This document shows, one piece after another, positions 23,257-31,626 of a DNA stretch of 34,340 bases. Location: the NCBI GenBank assembly GCA_017518705.1, contig JAFWUC010000024.1:1-34340 (forward strand). Direction: 5' to 3'. Position 1 is the first letter of the stretch, and each line of letters begins with the position of its first letter. The translations under genes were made by a program, and so were the position numbers. This stretch comes from Clostridia bacterium. Lineage in GTDB: Bacteria > Bacillota_A > Clostridia > Christensenellales > Aristaeellaceae. Under the pieces are notes generated by a model, which saw nothing but the letters and a program-made list of their open reading frames with translations, had not been told where the DNA came from and searched no databases.

Positions 23257-24444
23257 ATGAAACGGTTTTTAGCGCTCGTGCTTTCGCTGCTCATGCTGTG
23301 CTCCGCCATGTTCGCGGCCGGAGCCGAAGGCGTACAGGATGCCCTTGAAGCGGCCAGCAAAATGACCGACGAGGAACTCTACGCCAAGGCGAAGGAAGAG
23401 ATCGCCGGCGGCGCTCAGCTCAACTTCTATTCCACCACCTCCTTTGCCGAGAAGGCTGCCGACAACTTTATGAAGGCGTATCCCGAGCTGGCAGGCAAAG
23501 TGATCTACGCCGAGATCGACGACGGCGAGACCTACACCAAGCTGACCAACCAGATCGGTTCCGGCGTCAAGGATTCTCCCGACATGGCTCTGGTCCAGAA
23601 CGGTCCCGACCTCAAGGTCAACCTGCTCGAGGATGAACTGAGCTACAACTACTTCCCCGAAGCCTTCAAGGACGTGGTGCCCGAACAGTACCAGCAGCCC
23701 ACCGTCGTGACCTTCATCAACTCCCTTATGATCTACAACAACAAAGAAGGTTCCGTGGGCGTCACCAACGTATGGCAGCTGGTTGAGGAACCCTGGAAGG
23801 GCCGCGTGTTCTTCAAGGATCCCACCAACGAGACCGTGAACCTCAACTTCCTTATCATGCTCACCAACCCCGAGTGGACCGAGAAACTCACCAAGGCATA
23901 CGAGGCGTATTACGGCAAGGCCTGGGAAAGCAAGGAATTCGCCAGCGCTTCCTATCAGTGGATCGACGGCTTCCTCAAGAACGTGAACTACACCTTCACT
24001 TCCGCCTCCAAGATCGCCACCGGCATCGCCTCCGGCGCGGCGGGCAACATGGGCGTGTTCGTGTTCTCCAAGCTGCGCAAGGTCGCGGACGAAGACCGTC
24101 CCAACCTGACAGTGCTGCAGTTTGAGAACGACGTGGACTGCTTCTCCGGCTTCATGTACAACATTTACGCCACCGTGTGTTCCGACACCGACTGTCCCTA
24201 CACCTGCGCGCTGTTCATCAACTGGCTGCTGAGCGAGGGCGGCTTTGCCGGCGAAAAGAGCTGGAACTCCAGCCAGGGCTACTACAGCCCCAACACCACC
24301 ATCGAGAAGCCCGAAGACCTCGAGGACGAAAGCTACATGTACTGGGCTGACAAACTCGTGTTCGAGGATCTGGACTACATCGACAGCCTGGGCGCGGCCT
24401 ATGCCGATATCTACCGCTTCATCAACGTGCGCGTAAGCAAATAA
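23257..24444 (+). CDS. ABC transporter solute-binding protein, ferric-iron-type family (cluster with AfuA/FbpA)
   Basis: The 395-residue protein has a signal peptide (MKRFLALVLSLLMLCSAMFA, cleavage expected after AGA at 23) and a mature part beginning with the linker EGVQDALEAASKMTDEEL. NFYSTTSFAEKAADNF and DSPDMALVQNG are typical of class II binding proteins for iron, thiamine, spermidine or sugar phosphate. The region that would carry the ferric Tyr pair reads NMGVFVFSKLRK, without adjacent tyrosines, which argues against Fe3+ binding. Cys15 is not in a lipobox (preceded by LML). GGGGG lies eight bases before the ATG at 23257. The ligand is unknown; the neighbouring sugar genes suggest a sugar-related anion. 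Confidence 0.88.
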   Translation: MKRFLALVLSLLMLCSAMFAAGAEGVQDALEAASKMTDEELYAKAKEEIAGGAQLNFYSTTSFAEKAADNFMKAYPELAGKVIYAEIDDGETYTKLTNQIGSGVKDSPDMALVQNGPDLKVNLLEDELSYNYFPEAFKDVVPEQYQQPTVVTFINSLMIYNNKEGSVGVTNVWQLVEEPWKGRVFFKDPTNETVNLNFLIMLTNPEWTEKLTKAYEAYYGKAWESKEFASASYQWIDGFLKNVNYTFTSASKIATGIASGAAGNMGVFVFSKLRKVADEDRPNLTVLQFENDVDCFSGFMYNIYATVCSDTDCPYTCALFINWLLSEGGFAGEKSWNSSQGYYSPNTTIEKPEDLEDESYMYWADKLVFEDLDYIDSLGAAYADIYRFINVRVSK

Positions 24445-24454
24445 GAATCGCTTC

Positions 24455-24490
24455 CGGCGGGGGTCACGTGCCCCCGCCGTTATTATTTTA
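24455..24490 (+). terminator. attenuator-type hairpin between binding protein and permease genes
   Basis: CGGCGGGGG (24455-24463) pairs with CCCCCGCCG (24471-24479) around TCACGTG, followed by the T-rich TTATTATTTT. Partial termination would raise binding-protein levels above the membrane parts. A second weaker hairpin (CCGCCG/CGGCGG, 24491-24514) lies right before the next ribosome binding site. Confidence 0.7.
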
Positions 24491-24531
24491 CCGCCGCCGT
24501 CTGTTTTTCGGCGGCCCGGGAGGGTAAACTT

Positions 24532-26355
24532 ATGAAAGAGATCCGGCAGGATCTGAGGCGTGAGCCCCTGTATTTCAGGGCGAAAGCGTTCTTCTCCAAG
24601 CCCGCCAACCTGATACTGCTGTTCTTCCTGGCGGTGCTGGCGGCGCTTTCGCTGGCGCCCATGGTGACCATGCTCACCAACATGTTCAAGGTGCACGCGG
24701 GCACGGAGAGAAAGCTGCTGCGCCTCAAGGTGGGCAGCCTCACGCTCAACCACTTCGAGATGCTTTTCAGGGATTACGAATGGGGCAGGGCCAATTTCTG
24801 GGTCCCCCTGTTCAATTCCCTGATAGTCGCCTGCGGCGCGGGACTGCTGGGCATACTTATAGGCGGCACGGTAGCCTGGTTCGTGACCCGCTCCGACCTT
24901 AAGTGCAAAAAGTTCATTTCCGCCGTGTTCGTGTTCCCCTACATGATGCCCGCCTGGACGCTGGCGCTGTTTTGGACCAACATGTTCCAGAACAGCAAAG
25001 TGGGCGGCGGCGTGGTAGGCATGGTGGAATCGCTGTTCGGGATATGCATGCCCGAATGGTTCGTGTTCGGCCTGTTCCCGATGATCGTGGTGATCGGTCT
25101 GCACTACTCCCCCTTCGCCTACCTGCTCATCGGCGGCATACTCAAGAACATGGACGCCACCCTTGAAGAGAGCGCCACGATACTCAAAGCCGGCAGGTTC
25201 ACCATAATCCGCCGGGTGACGGTGCCCATAATCATGCCCGCGGTGCTGTCCACCTTCCTGCTCATCTTCTCCTCCGGCTTTGCCAGCTACACCGTGCCCG
25301 TGTTCCTGGGTTCGGCCACCCGCACCTTCACCCTCTCCACCAAGATGCGCGCCCTCATACAGGCGGGCTACGAAGGGCAGGGCTACATCATCGCCTTTAT
25401 CTCCATACTGCTGGGCACGCTCATACTGGGCGTGAACCAGTACTATACCGGCAAGCGAAAGAGCTTCACCACCGTTACCGGCAAAAGCGGCCAGGTCTCC
25501 CTGGTCAAGCTCAAAAAAGCCAACTGGCCTATTTCGGCGCTGCTGATATTCCTTACGCTGTTTTTCGCCATCATGCCTCTGGTGTCCTTCGCGCTGGAGA
25601 GCGTGATACGCCAGCCCGGCAATTACTCCCTGTCCAACATGACCCTCAACTTCTGGATCGGCACGGAAGCCTCCCAGTTTGAAACGGGCATGCCCAGCGG
25701 CATACTCATCAACTCCACCATGTGGGCGGGTCTCGCCCGGCAGGTGTGTCTGGCGCTGGCGGTCAGCATGGTGGTAGGCACCTGCGGAATGCTGATAGGC
25801 TACGCCTGCGTGCGCAGAAGGGGCAGCTTCCTGTCAAGGGCGGTGGAAAACCTGGCGTTCTTCCCTTACCTGATGCCCGCCATGGCTTTCGGCACCATCT
25901 ACCTCGCGGTAGCTACCAGCGGCGGCTTCAAGTGGATGTACGGCTCCTTCTTCCTGCTGGGGCTGGTGGCGGGCGTCAAGTTCCTGCCCTTCGCCTCCCG
26001 TTCCGGCGTGAACTCGATGATGCAGATCTCCCCGGAGATCGAGGAAGCCGCTACCATTTTCGGCGTGCCCTGGGTCACCCGCATGGCGCGCATACTGTTC
26101 CCCATACAGAAGAGCGCCATCATTTCCGGCTATCTGCTGCCCGTTATTAACGTGATGCGCGAAGTGGCGCTATTCACCCTGCTGGTGCCCTATCCGCGCT
26201 ATCTGCTCACCACCATGCTGTTCTCATTCAACGAGACGGGCTACTCCCAGTACGGCAGCGCGGTGACGCTTTTGATCATACTGATAATCATCGGCATCAA
26301 CTCGCTGGTAAACAAACTGACCGGCGCGTCATTCGACAAGGGAATCGGAGGTTAA
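24532..26355 (+). CDS. fused double permease of a ferric-iron-type ABC importer
   Basis: At 607 residues this is twice the length of a single permease domain and contains two permease modules with about twelve membrane segments. Each carries an EAA-type loop: LEESATILKAGRFTIIRRVT near 207-226 and EEAATIFGVPWVTRMARI near 504-521. The fused layout is characteristic of the FbpB/AfuB/ThiP group. GGGAGGG precedes the ATG at 24532. It lies between the binding protein and the ATPase, and an attenuator separates it from the former. It should form the whole transmembrane channel by itself. Confidence 0.93.
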   Translation: MKEIRQDLRREPLYFRAKAFFSKPANLILLFFLAVLAALSLAPMVTMLTNMFKVHAGTERKLLRLKVGSLTLNHFEMLFRDYEWGRANFWVPLFNSLIVACGAGLLGILIGGTVAWFVTRSDLKCKKFISAVFVFPYMMPAWTLALFWTNMFQNSKVGGGVVGMVESLFGICMPEWFVFGLFPMIVVIGLHYSPFAYLLIGGILKNMDATLEESATILKAGRFTIIRRVTVPIIMPAVLSTFLLIFSSGFASYTVPVFLGSATRTFTLSTKMRALIQAGYEGQGYIIAFISILLGTLILGVNQYYTGKRKSFTTVTGKSGQVSLVKLKKANWPISALLIFLTLFFAIMPLVSFALESVIRQPGNYSLSNMTLNFWIGTEASQFETGMPSGILINSTMWAGLARQVCLALAVSMVVGTCGMLIGYACVRRRGSFLSRAVENLAFFPYLMPAMAFGTIYLAVATSGGFKWMYGSFFLLGLVAGVKFLPFASRSGVNSMMQISPEIEEAATIFGVPWVTRMARILFPIQKSAIISGYLLPVINVMREVALFTLLVPYPRYLLTTMLFSFNETGYSQYGSAVTLLIILIIIGINSLVNKLTGASFDKGIGG

Positions 26356-26359
26356 GCAC

Positions 26360-27475
26360 ATGCCGCAGATCATACTTGAACACATAAACAAACGCTTCGA
26401 CAAGTTCGTCGCCGTGGACGACCTGAACCTGGTCATAGAGGACCGTGGTTTCGTGACGCTCCTGGGTCCCTCCGGCTGCGGCAAGACCACCACGCTTAGG
26501 ATGATCGCGGGGCTCGAGACCCCCACCTCCGGCCGCATACTCATTGACGGAAAGCCGGTGTACGACTCGGAGAAGGGCATCAACCTGCCTCCCAACAAGC
26601 GCGACATAGGCTTCCTGTTCCAGAACTACGCGCTGTGGCCCCACATGACGGTGTACCAGAACATCGCCTTCGGCCTGGAAATGCTCAAGTGGGACAAAAA
26701 GCGCATACAGGACCGGGTGCAGGAGATGCTCCGGCTGCTCAAGATCGAGCAGTTCGTTAAGCGCTACCCCGCCGAGCTCTCCGGCGGCCAGCAGCAGAGG
26801 GTGGCCATCGCCCGCACGCTGGCGCCCAGCCCGCGCGTACTGTTCATGGACGAGCCCCTTTCGAACCTGGACGCCAAACTGAGGGGCGAGATGCGCACGG
26901 AATTAAAGCGCCTGCATACGGACACCAACTCCACCTTCGTTTACGTGACCCACGACCAGCTGGAGGCCATGACCCTGTCCACCCGGGTCTGCCTTATGGA
27001 GACCGGTGTGCTGCAGCAGTACGCGCCGCCCCTTGAGATCTACAACCGCCCGGCCAACACCTTCGTGGCGGGCTTCGTGGGAAACCCCACCATGAACTTC
27101 ATCCCCGCCAGGGTGCTAGGCCGCCTGCAAAACGGCCTTAAGCTGAGTTTTCTCGGCCGGGAGGCGCTGTTTGAGACCGCGGACGCGGGCGAAGTGGGCG
27201 AAGACGCCATACTGGGCGTACGGCCCGAATTCCTGCCCATAAGCGCAGGCGGCGCGCTGGAGGCGAATATCTACTCCACCCTGCCCGCCGGCATGGAGAC
27301 CACCGTAAAAGCCAGCTGCGGCGACACCATGCTCACCAGCGTGGTGTTCGGCTCCGTGGACTACGAGGTCGATTCCAAAGTGCGCATGGACATAGTGGGC
27401 AGCGACATAATGCTCTTCGACCAATCGACCCAGAAAGCCGTGGGCTCCGGAAAGATAGTTTTCCCCGGTAAGTAA
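26360..27475 (+). CDS. ABC transporter ATP-binding protein (FbpC/PotA-like)
   Basis: The 371-residue ATPase has Walker A GPSGCGKTT (36-44), the Q-loop FQNYALWPHMT (87-97), signature LSGGQQQRVAIAR (140-152), Walker B VLFMDEPLSNLDAK (160-173) and the H-loop VTHDQLEAM (196-204), followed by a C-terminal TOBE-type domain with GVRPEFLPISA. This is the ATPase of the iron/polyamine/sugar-phosphate importer group. GGAGG lies 13 bases before the ATG and the upstream stop is four bases away. It should energise the fused permease. By analogy with MsmX-type sharing it could also serve the LplB/LplC-type importer, whose operon has no ATPase, although its TOBE domain resembles the iron/polyamine group. Confidence 0.95.
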   Translation: MPQIILEHINKRFDKFVAVDDLNLVIEDRGFVTLLGPSGCGKTTTLRMIAGLETPTSGRILIDGKPVYDSEKGINLPPNKRDIGFLFQNYALWPHMTVYQNIAFGLEMLKWDKKRIQDRVQEMLRLLKIEQFVKRYPAELSGGQQQRVAIARTLAPSPRVLFMDEPLSNLDAKLRGEMRTELKRLHTDTNSTFVYVTHDQLEAMTLSTRVCLMETGVLQQYAPPLEIYNRPANTFVAGFVGNPTMNFIPARVLGRLQNGLKLSFLGREALFETADAGEVGEDAILGVRPEFLPISAGGALEANIYSTLPAGMETTVKASCGDTMLTSVVFGSVDYEVDSKVRMDIVGSDIMLFDQSTQKAVGSGKIVFPGK

Positions 27476-27485
27476 AGTTGCTCGC

Positions 27486-27523
27486 AAAAACGCTGCCGCA
27501 TCCGCCATAAGGATGCGGCAGCG
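27486..27523. terminator. strong hairpin after the ATPase gene, T run only on the minus strand
   Basis: CGCTGCCGCATCC (27491-27503) and GGATGCGGCAGCG (27511-27523) pair perfectly (13 bp) around GCCATAA. The plus strand continues CCGTTATCG, with no T run. The minus strand continues TTTTTGCG (27490-27486 as T5). On the plus strand termination is probably incomplete, so the HAD gene may be partly read through. Confidence 0.65.
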
Positions 27524-27551
27524 CCGTTATCGCTTCGTTTGAGGACATGCT

Positions 27552-28208
27552 ATGGATCGACACGCATTTTCAGGATCCGAGACCCCGTTCGGCAGCCCCG
27601 TCTTCTGGGTCTTTTTCGACATCGGCTCGACACTGGTGGACGAAGAGGCAGCTTATGCCCACAGGATAAGGGACATGATCCGCGGCACGGCTGTGACGTT
27701 TGAGCAGTTCGCCGAGAAACGGATGGAATTTGCCAAAGCCGGGTACGACGGGGACAGAAAGGCGATCGAGTATTTCGGTCTTATCAAAACGCCCTGGCAC
27801 AGCGAAGACGAAGTGCCGTTTGAGGACTGCGGACCCACCCTGTCGGCGCTGGAACGCAGGGGTTACAGGCTCGGCGTGATCGCCAACCAGGTCCCCGGTA
27901 CGAAAGCGCGGCTCGACGCCTGGGGGATCGGAAAGCATTTTGAGGTGATCGCCGCCTCCGCCGAAGCGGGAATCGCCAAGCCCGATCCGGGGATATTCCT
28001 GCATGCGCTTAAACTGGCGGACTGCCGGCCTGAAAACGCCGTGATGGTAGGCGACCGGCTGGACAACGACATCCGCCCCGCTAAGCGGCTGGGCATGCGC
28101 ACCATACGCATAAGAAAAGGGATCGCCGCTTTTCAGGCACCGTCCTGCGAAGCGGAGACCCCGGACCATACCGTGGAGACCCTGAGCGAAATACTCAGGT
28201 ATCTGTAA
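27552..28208 (+). CDS. HAD-superfamily hydrolase (phosphatase-like)
   Basis: The 218-residue protein has HAD motif I FFDIGSTLVD (nucleophile Asp23; the usual second Asp is Gly25), a motif II strand VIANQ, motif III Lys in AGIAKPDPGIF and motif IV VGDRLDNDI. It resembles phosphoglycolate phosphatase-like and other small HAD phosphatases that remove phosphate from sugar phosphates or similar compounds. GAGG sits seven bases before the ATG at 27552. It follows the ABC importer with only a hairpin in between and no promoter visible, so it probably depends on read-through from the importer operon. Substrate unknown. Confidence 0.87.
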   Translation: MDRHAFSGSETPFGSPVFWVFFDIGSTLVDEEAAYAHRIRDMIRGTAVTFEQFAEKRMEFAKAGYDGDRKAIEYFGLIKTPWHSEDEVPFEDCGPTLSALERRGYRLGVIANQVPGTKARLDAWGIGKHFEVIAASAEAGIAKPDPGIFLHALKLADCRPENAVMVGDRLDNDIRPAKRLGMRTIRIRKGIAAFQAPSCEAETPDHTVETLSEILRYL

Positions 28209-28224
28209 ACGGAGAAACAAGCTT

Positions 28225-28434
28225 ATGATAACGGATCCGTTCGGCGACGGATCGCCCTCGCGCCGGCTGGGTACTCGGCGAACATGTGATGCCGGCCCGG
28301 TATACAGGTCTATCCCCGTTTCCCCGCTTCCCAGAACGCTATTGCCGCCGCGGCAGCCACGTTTAAGGAGTCCACTCCCCGGCGCATGGGTATGCGCACC
28401 GTCATATCGCAGCAGGCTACGGCCTCACGGCTGA
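28225..28434 (+). pseudogene. possible gene remnant: translation start without a plausible body
   Basis: GGAGAAACAAGCTTATG provides a ribosome binding site and start at 28225, 16 bases after the HAD stop. The first part of the reading frame (MITDPFGDGSPSRRLGTRR) looks coding, but beyond about residue 30 it runs antisense through the end of the RNA methyltransferase gene as Pro/Arg/Ser-rich sequence. The likely reading is the stub of a gene whose remainder was lost. It could also be an accidental start. Low confidence. Confidence 0.25.
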
Positions 28435-29101
28435 GTCCTTCCCCTTCGTTGCCCAGCACGACGACGGGTCTGGATGTCCGTCTTAGCGCGTCCGGCTCCT
28501 CAGATCGGTCGGTCAAAGCCAGCGCGCACAGCGTGAAGCCCAGGCGTTTGAGTGCTTCCGCGCCGCCTTCACTCAAAGCGGGCAGGCGCGCCCAGGGCAG
28601 GCGGAACACCGCCCCCGTGCTCACCCGGGCGGCCCGGCGGCTTAGCGGATCCGAGCAGCCTCCGCAGAGCATCACCGCGTCCATTCCCAGCGCCGCCGCG
28701 CTGCGGAAGATCGCGCCTAAGTTGGTCTCGTCCCTGACGTCCTCCATCACCGCGCAGGCGCGCGCGCCCGCCAAAGCCTGCTCGGGGGTCATCGCCTGCG
28801 GGCGTTCCATCTCACACAGCACTCCCCTGGACAGTTCGTAACCCGTAAGCTTCTTTATTTCGTCGTCGGACGGCGCATATACCGGCACATCCCCCAGGCG
28901 CTTTATAAGCCCGGCGGCTTTTCCCTCCGCGTGACGCCTTTCGCACATCAGGCTCACGGGTCTTATGCCCGCGTCCAGCGCGCTTTGTATCACGTTCACG
29001 CTCTCGGCTATGAATACACCTTCGCCCAGCGCCTGTTTTTGCGTGAGCCCGCAGTAAGCTTTAAGCTCCGGAGCCGATATGTCTATGTCGCTTATGATCA
29101 T
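28310..29101 (-). CDS. TrmH/SpoU-family RNA 2'-O-methyltransferase
   Basis: The 263-residue SPOUT enzyme has the three family motifs: [16 protein letters not shown] (124-139, with Asn127 and Arg133), [11 protein letters not shown] (214-224) and [17 protein letters not shown] (237-253), which form the knotted SAM site. An N-terminal substrate-binding part (residues 1-100) precedes the catalytic domain. It probably methylates a ribose in rRNA or tRNA. The start ATG at 29101 has GGGATGG close upstream; a longer frame starts earlier but would lie upstream of the promoter's transcription start. It is a housekeeping gene unrelated to the sugar locus and has its own promoter. Confidence 0.92.
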   Translation of the reverse strand: MIISDIDISAPELKAYCGLTQKQALGEGVFIAESVNVIQSALDAGIRPVSLMCERRHAEGKAAGLIKRLGDVPVYAPSDDEIKKLTGYELSRGVLCEMERPQAMTPEQALAGARACAVMEDVRDETNLGAIFRSAAALGMDAVMLCGGCSDPLSRRAARVSTGAVFRLPWARLPALSEGGAEALKRLGFTLCALALTDRSEEPDALRRTSRPVVVLGNEGEGLSREAVACCDMTVRIPMRRGVDSLNVAAAAAIAFWEAGKRG

Positions 29102-29134
29102 GTTTCCATCCCGTTTTCGACTGTGTTCGGATAG

Positions 29135-29163
29135 ATTATACGCTTTTTGTCGCTTTCGGGCAA
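29135..29163 (-). promoter_or_regulatory. sigma-A promoter of the RNA methyltransferase gene
   Basis: On the minus strand TTGCCC (29163-29158) and a perfect TATAAT (29140-29135) are separated by 17 bases. Transcription would start near 29128, about 27 bases before the ATG at 29101. Confidence 0.8.
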
Positions 29164-29181
29164 GTCCGCACAATATCTTTC

Positions 29182-29200
29182 GGAACGCTTGACACGTTCC
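29182..29200. promoter_or_regulatory. candidate operator: perfect dyad over the -35 of the GH95 gene
   Basis: GGAACG (29182-29187) and CGTTCC (29195-29200) are perfect inverted arms with a seven-base spacer. The spacer contains the -35 hexamer TTGACA almost exactly, so a bound repressor would exclude RNA polymerase. Confidence 0.6.
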
Positions 29201-29217
29201 TGCTCCGGCGTTATCAT
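29189..29217 (+). promoter_or_regulatory. sigma-A promoter of the GH95 gene
   Basis: A perfect TTGACA (29189-29194) and TATCAT (29212-29217) are separated by 17 bases. Transcription would start near 29224, leaving about 27 bases before the ATG at 29251. This rules out a longer TTG-initiated protein at 29224. Confidence 0.85.
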
Positions 29218-29250
29218 TATCTTTTGGAAAAAACTGCCGAGGTGATGGTT

Positions 29251-31566
29251 ATGGAATCAAATTACAACGACCGTTTATGGTACCGTCAGGAAGCCTGCAC
29301 CTGGAACGAGGCGCTGCCCCTGGGCAACGGGCGGCTGGGCGCGATGGTGTACGGCGGAGCGCGGCTTGAGCGGCTGAGCCTTAACGAAGACAGCCTGTGG
29401 AGCGGCAACCCCAGCTTTTACGCGCAGAAAGACGCCCCCAAATACTTGGCCGAGGCGCGGGAGCTGGCCGCAAAAGGCGAATATCTGAAAGCTCAGGACG
29501 TCATCGAGCAGCATTGCACGGGGCTGTGGTCCCAGCTGTATCTGGCGCTGGGCGAAGCGGACATAGCGTTTTCCCACGCGGGCGAGATAAGCGACTACGC
29601 CCGCACGCTGGATATGTCCCGGGGCGTGCATACGGTCAGCTACACGGCTGACGGCGTGCGTTACACGCGGGAAGCCTTCGTGAGCTGTCCCGACCAAGCG
29701 ATCGTGTACCGCGTCAAAGCGGACAAGCCGGGCAAGATAAGCGCGGATATATCCCTAAGAAGCGCTCTGGACGCCGTAACTCACGTGCGCGAAGACCATA
29801 TCGACTTTGAAGGCTCCTGTCCCGGTGTTCAATGGGTCTACGGCGACGGCCAGCGCAATGACGCCCGAATGGAGTATTCCGCCTCGCCCGACTATCAGGG
29901 CATGCGGTTTTACTGCCGTCTTGCCGTAAAGCGCACGGGCGGGCGAACGGAAGCCGCCGGTGCGGGAATACGCATAATAAACGCAGACGAGCTTACCGTA
30001 ATAATCGGCGCGCGCACGTCCTTCAACGGCTGGAACAGGCATCCCGTCACCCAGGGCAGGCCCTATATCGCCCCCTGCGTGGAAGACGTGGAAAATGCGC
30101 TGAATACGGAGTACGACGAGCTGCTCCGCCACCACGAAGAAGATTTTGCCGCTCTTTACGAGCGCTGCAGGCTGGATCTGGGTGAAGGTCCGCTGACTCA
30201 GAAGCCCACCGACGAAAGGCTCTACGCCCATGAAAACGGCGTAAAGGACAATTCCATATACACCCTTTACTTCAATTTCGGGCGCTATCTCACCATCTCC
30301 GGTTCCCGTCCCGGCACCCAGCCCATGAACCTGCAGGGCATCTGGAACTCCAGCGTGCGCCCGCCGTGGAACAGCAATTACACCATAAACATCAACACGG
30401 AGATGAACTACTGGCCCACCCTGGCGGTCAACCTGACCGAGTGCCTGGAGCCCATGGAACGCCTTATAAAAGAGGTCTGCGAAAGCGGCAAGCGCACCGC
30501 CAGGGTCTACTACGATCTGGAGGGCAGCTGCGCCCACCACAATACGGACGTCTGGAGGCTTACCACTCCCGTAGGCGCGAAGTGCTTCGGCTGCGCCTCG
30601 TTCGCCTGCTGGCCCATGGGGGAAGCCTGGCTGCTGCGCGCGATATGGGAGAAATACGAGTATCTTGACGACACGGAGTATTTGAAAAACGAAGTCTACC
30701 CGGTCATCCGGGAAAACGCCCGTTTTCTGAGCGGCATGGCCACCCTTGACGAGGACGGCAAGTGGATCATCTCCCCCTCGACCTCTCCCGAAAACGTTTT
30801 CCGCCTGGATGGCGTGATGGCGTATGCCGCCAAATGGACCACGATGACCCAGGAGATCGCCTGGGACGTGTTCAATATGTTCCTGAAAGCCAGTAAGCTG
30901 CTGGGAACGGACGCCGAGCTGGCCGATGAGATACGCTCCAAATTCGAAAACCTGCGCCTGCCTGACACCGGCAAATTCGGCGAGCTTAAGGAGTGGAACG
31001 AGAATTTCGAGGAGTGGGACGTGCACCACCGCCACATGTCTCATATGTACGGGCTGCACCCCGGTCAGAGGATAAGCCCCGAAAAGACCCCGGAGCTGGC
31101 CAAAGCCTGCCGCATCTCCATCGAACGCAGAGGCGACGAGAGCACCGGCTGGGCCATGGGCTGGCGCATCAATATGTGGGCGCGGCTCAGGGACGGCAAC
31201 CACGCGCTCAAGCTGCTGGACAACCAGCTCATGACCGCCGACGGCCGCAACCCGGAAGTGAGCTACGCCTCGGGCACCCGCTCCGGCGGCACGTACCTTA
31301 ACCTCTTCGACGCCCACCCACCCTTCCAGATCGACGGCAATTTCGGCGCGCTATCCGGCATCTGCGAAATGCTGGTGACCACCGGCGACGACGGCACGGT
31401 CATCCCCCTGCCCGCCCTTCCGGATAATTGGAAAAAAGGTTCGGTACGCGGCCTGCGCGTAAGAGGCGGCCGCACCGTGGACATCGAGTGGGACCGGGAC
31501 CGCGATATCGTTCTCACCGTTCACGGCAAAGACGGCAGCGTGACGGTCACCCGGAAAGAATTCTGA
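29251..31566 (+). CDS. GH95 alpha-L-fucosidase / alpha-L-galactosidase
   Basis: The 771-residue protein opens with [33 protein letters not shown] and other GH95 N-terminal blocks. It has the catalytic core [14 protein letters not shown] (Asn380/Asn382, equivalent to the paired Asn of Bifidobacterium AfcA), the acid in PSTSPENVF (Glu514) and Asp695 in FQIDGNFG. All expected residues are present. GH95 inverts alpha-1,2-linked L-fucose or L-galactose from glycans. No signal peptide is seen, so it acts on imported material. ATG 29251 has GAGG eight bases upstream. The gene is monocistronic, bounded by its own promoter and terminator. Fucose or galactose side chains on pectin or xyloglucan are the likely targets. 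Confidence 0.93.
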   Translation: MESNYNDRLWYRQEACTWNEALPLGNGRLGAMVYGGARLERLSLNEDSLWSGNPSFYAQKDAPKYLAEARELAAKGEYLKAQDVIEQHCTGLWSQLYLALGEADIAFSHAGEISDYARTLDMSRGVHTVSYTADGVRYTREAFVSCPDQAIVYRVKADKPGKISADISLRSALDAVTHVREDHIDFEGSCPGVQWVYGDGQRNDARMEYSASPDYQGMRFYCRLAVKRTGGRTEAAGAGIRIINADELTVIIGARTSFNGWNRHPVTQGRPYIAPCVEDVENALNTEYDELLRHHEEDFAALYERCRLDLGEGPLTQKPTDERLYAHENGVKDNSIYTLYFNFGRYLTISGSRPGTQPMNLQGIWNSSVRPPWNSNYTININTEMNYWPTLAVNLTECLEPMERLIKEVCESGKRTARVYYDLEGSCAHHNTDVWRLTTPVGAKCFGCASFACWPMGEAWLLRAIWEKYEYLDDTEYLKNEVYPVIRENARFLSGMATLDEDGKWIISPSTSPENVFRLDGVMAYAAKWTTMTQEIAWDVFNMFLKASKLLGTDAELADEIRSKFENLRLPDTGKFGELKEWNENFEEWDVHHRHMSHMYGLHPGQRISPEKTPELAKACRISIERRGDESTGWAMGWRINMWARLRDGNHALKLLDNQLMTADGRNPEVSYASGTRSGGTYLNLFDAHPPFQIDGNFGALSGICEMLVTTGDDGTVIPLPALPDNWKKGSVRGLRVRGGRTVDIEWDRDRDIVLTVHGKDGSVTVTRKEF

Positions 31567-31576
31567 CGCAGAAAGC

Positions 31577-31610
31577 AAAAAACCACCCGGTCCCCGGGTG
31601 GTTTTATTTA
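31577..31610. terminator. bidirectional intrinsic terminator
   Basis: AACCACCCGG (31581-31590) pairs with CCGGGTGGTT (31594-31603) around a TCC loop. TTTTATTTAT follows on the plus strand, and an A run (31577-31582) gives a T run on the minus strand. It closes the GH95 gene on one side and the convergent gene ending at 31627 on the other. Confidence 0.93.
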
Positions 31611-31626
31611 TGCTTCTGAGCTTGCG

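Noticed and set aside
23269..25104. A 611-codon frame on the minus strand across the binding protein and permease genes
   Set aside because: It is a mirror of two well-supported genes and contains no domain of its own.
23257..27475. Annotation as a ferric iron importer
   Set aside because: The family assignment holds but no Tyr pair is seen where the ferric site should be, and the genomic context is sugar metabolism, so the metal call is not supported.
29224..29250. An upstream TTG start for the GH95 protein
   Set aside because: It would coincide with the predicted transcription start, leaving no room for a ribosome binding site; the ATG at 29251 has GAGG eight bases before it.
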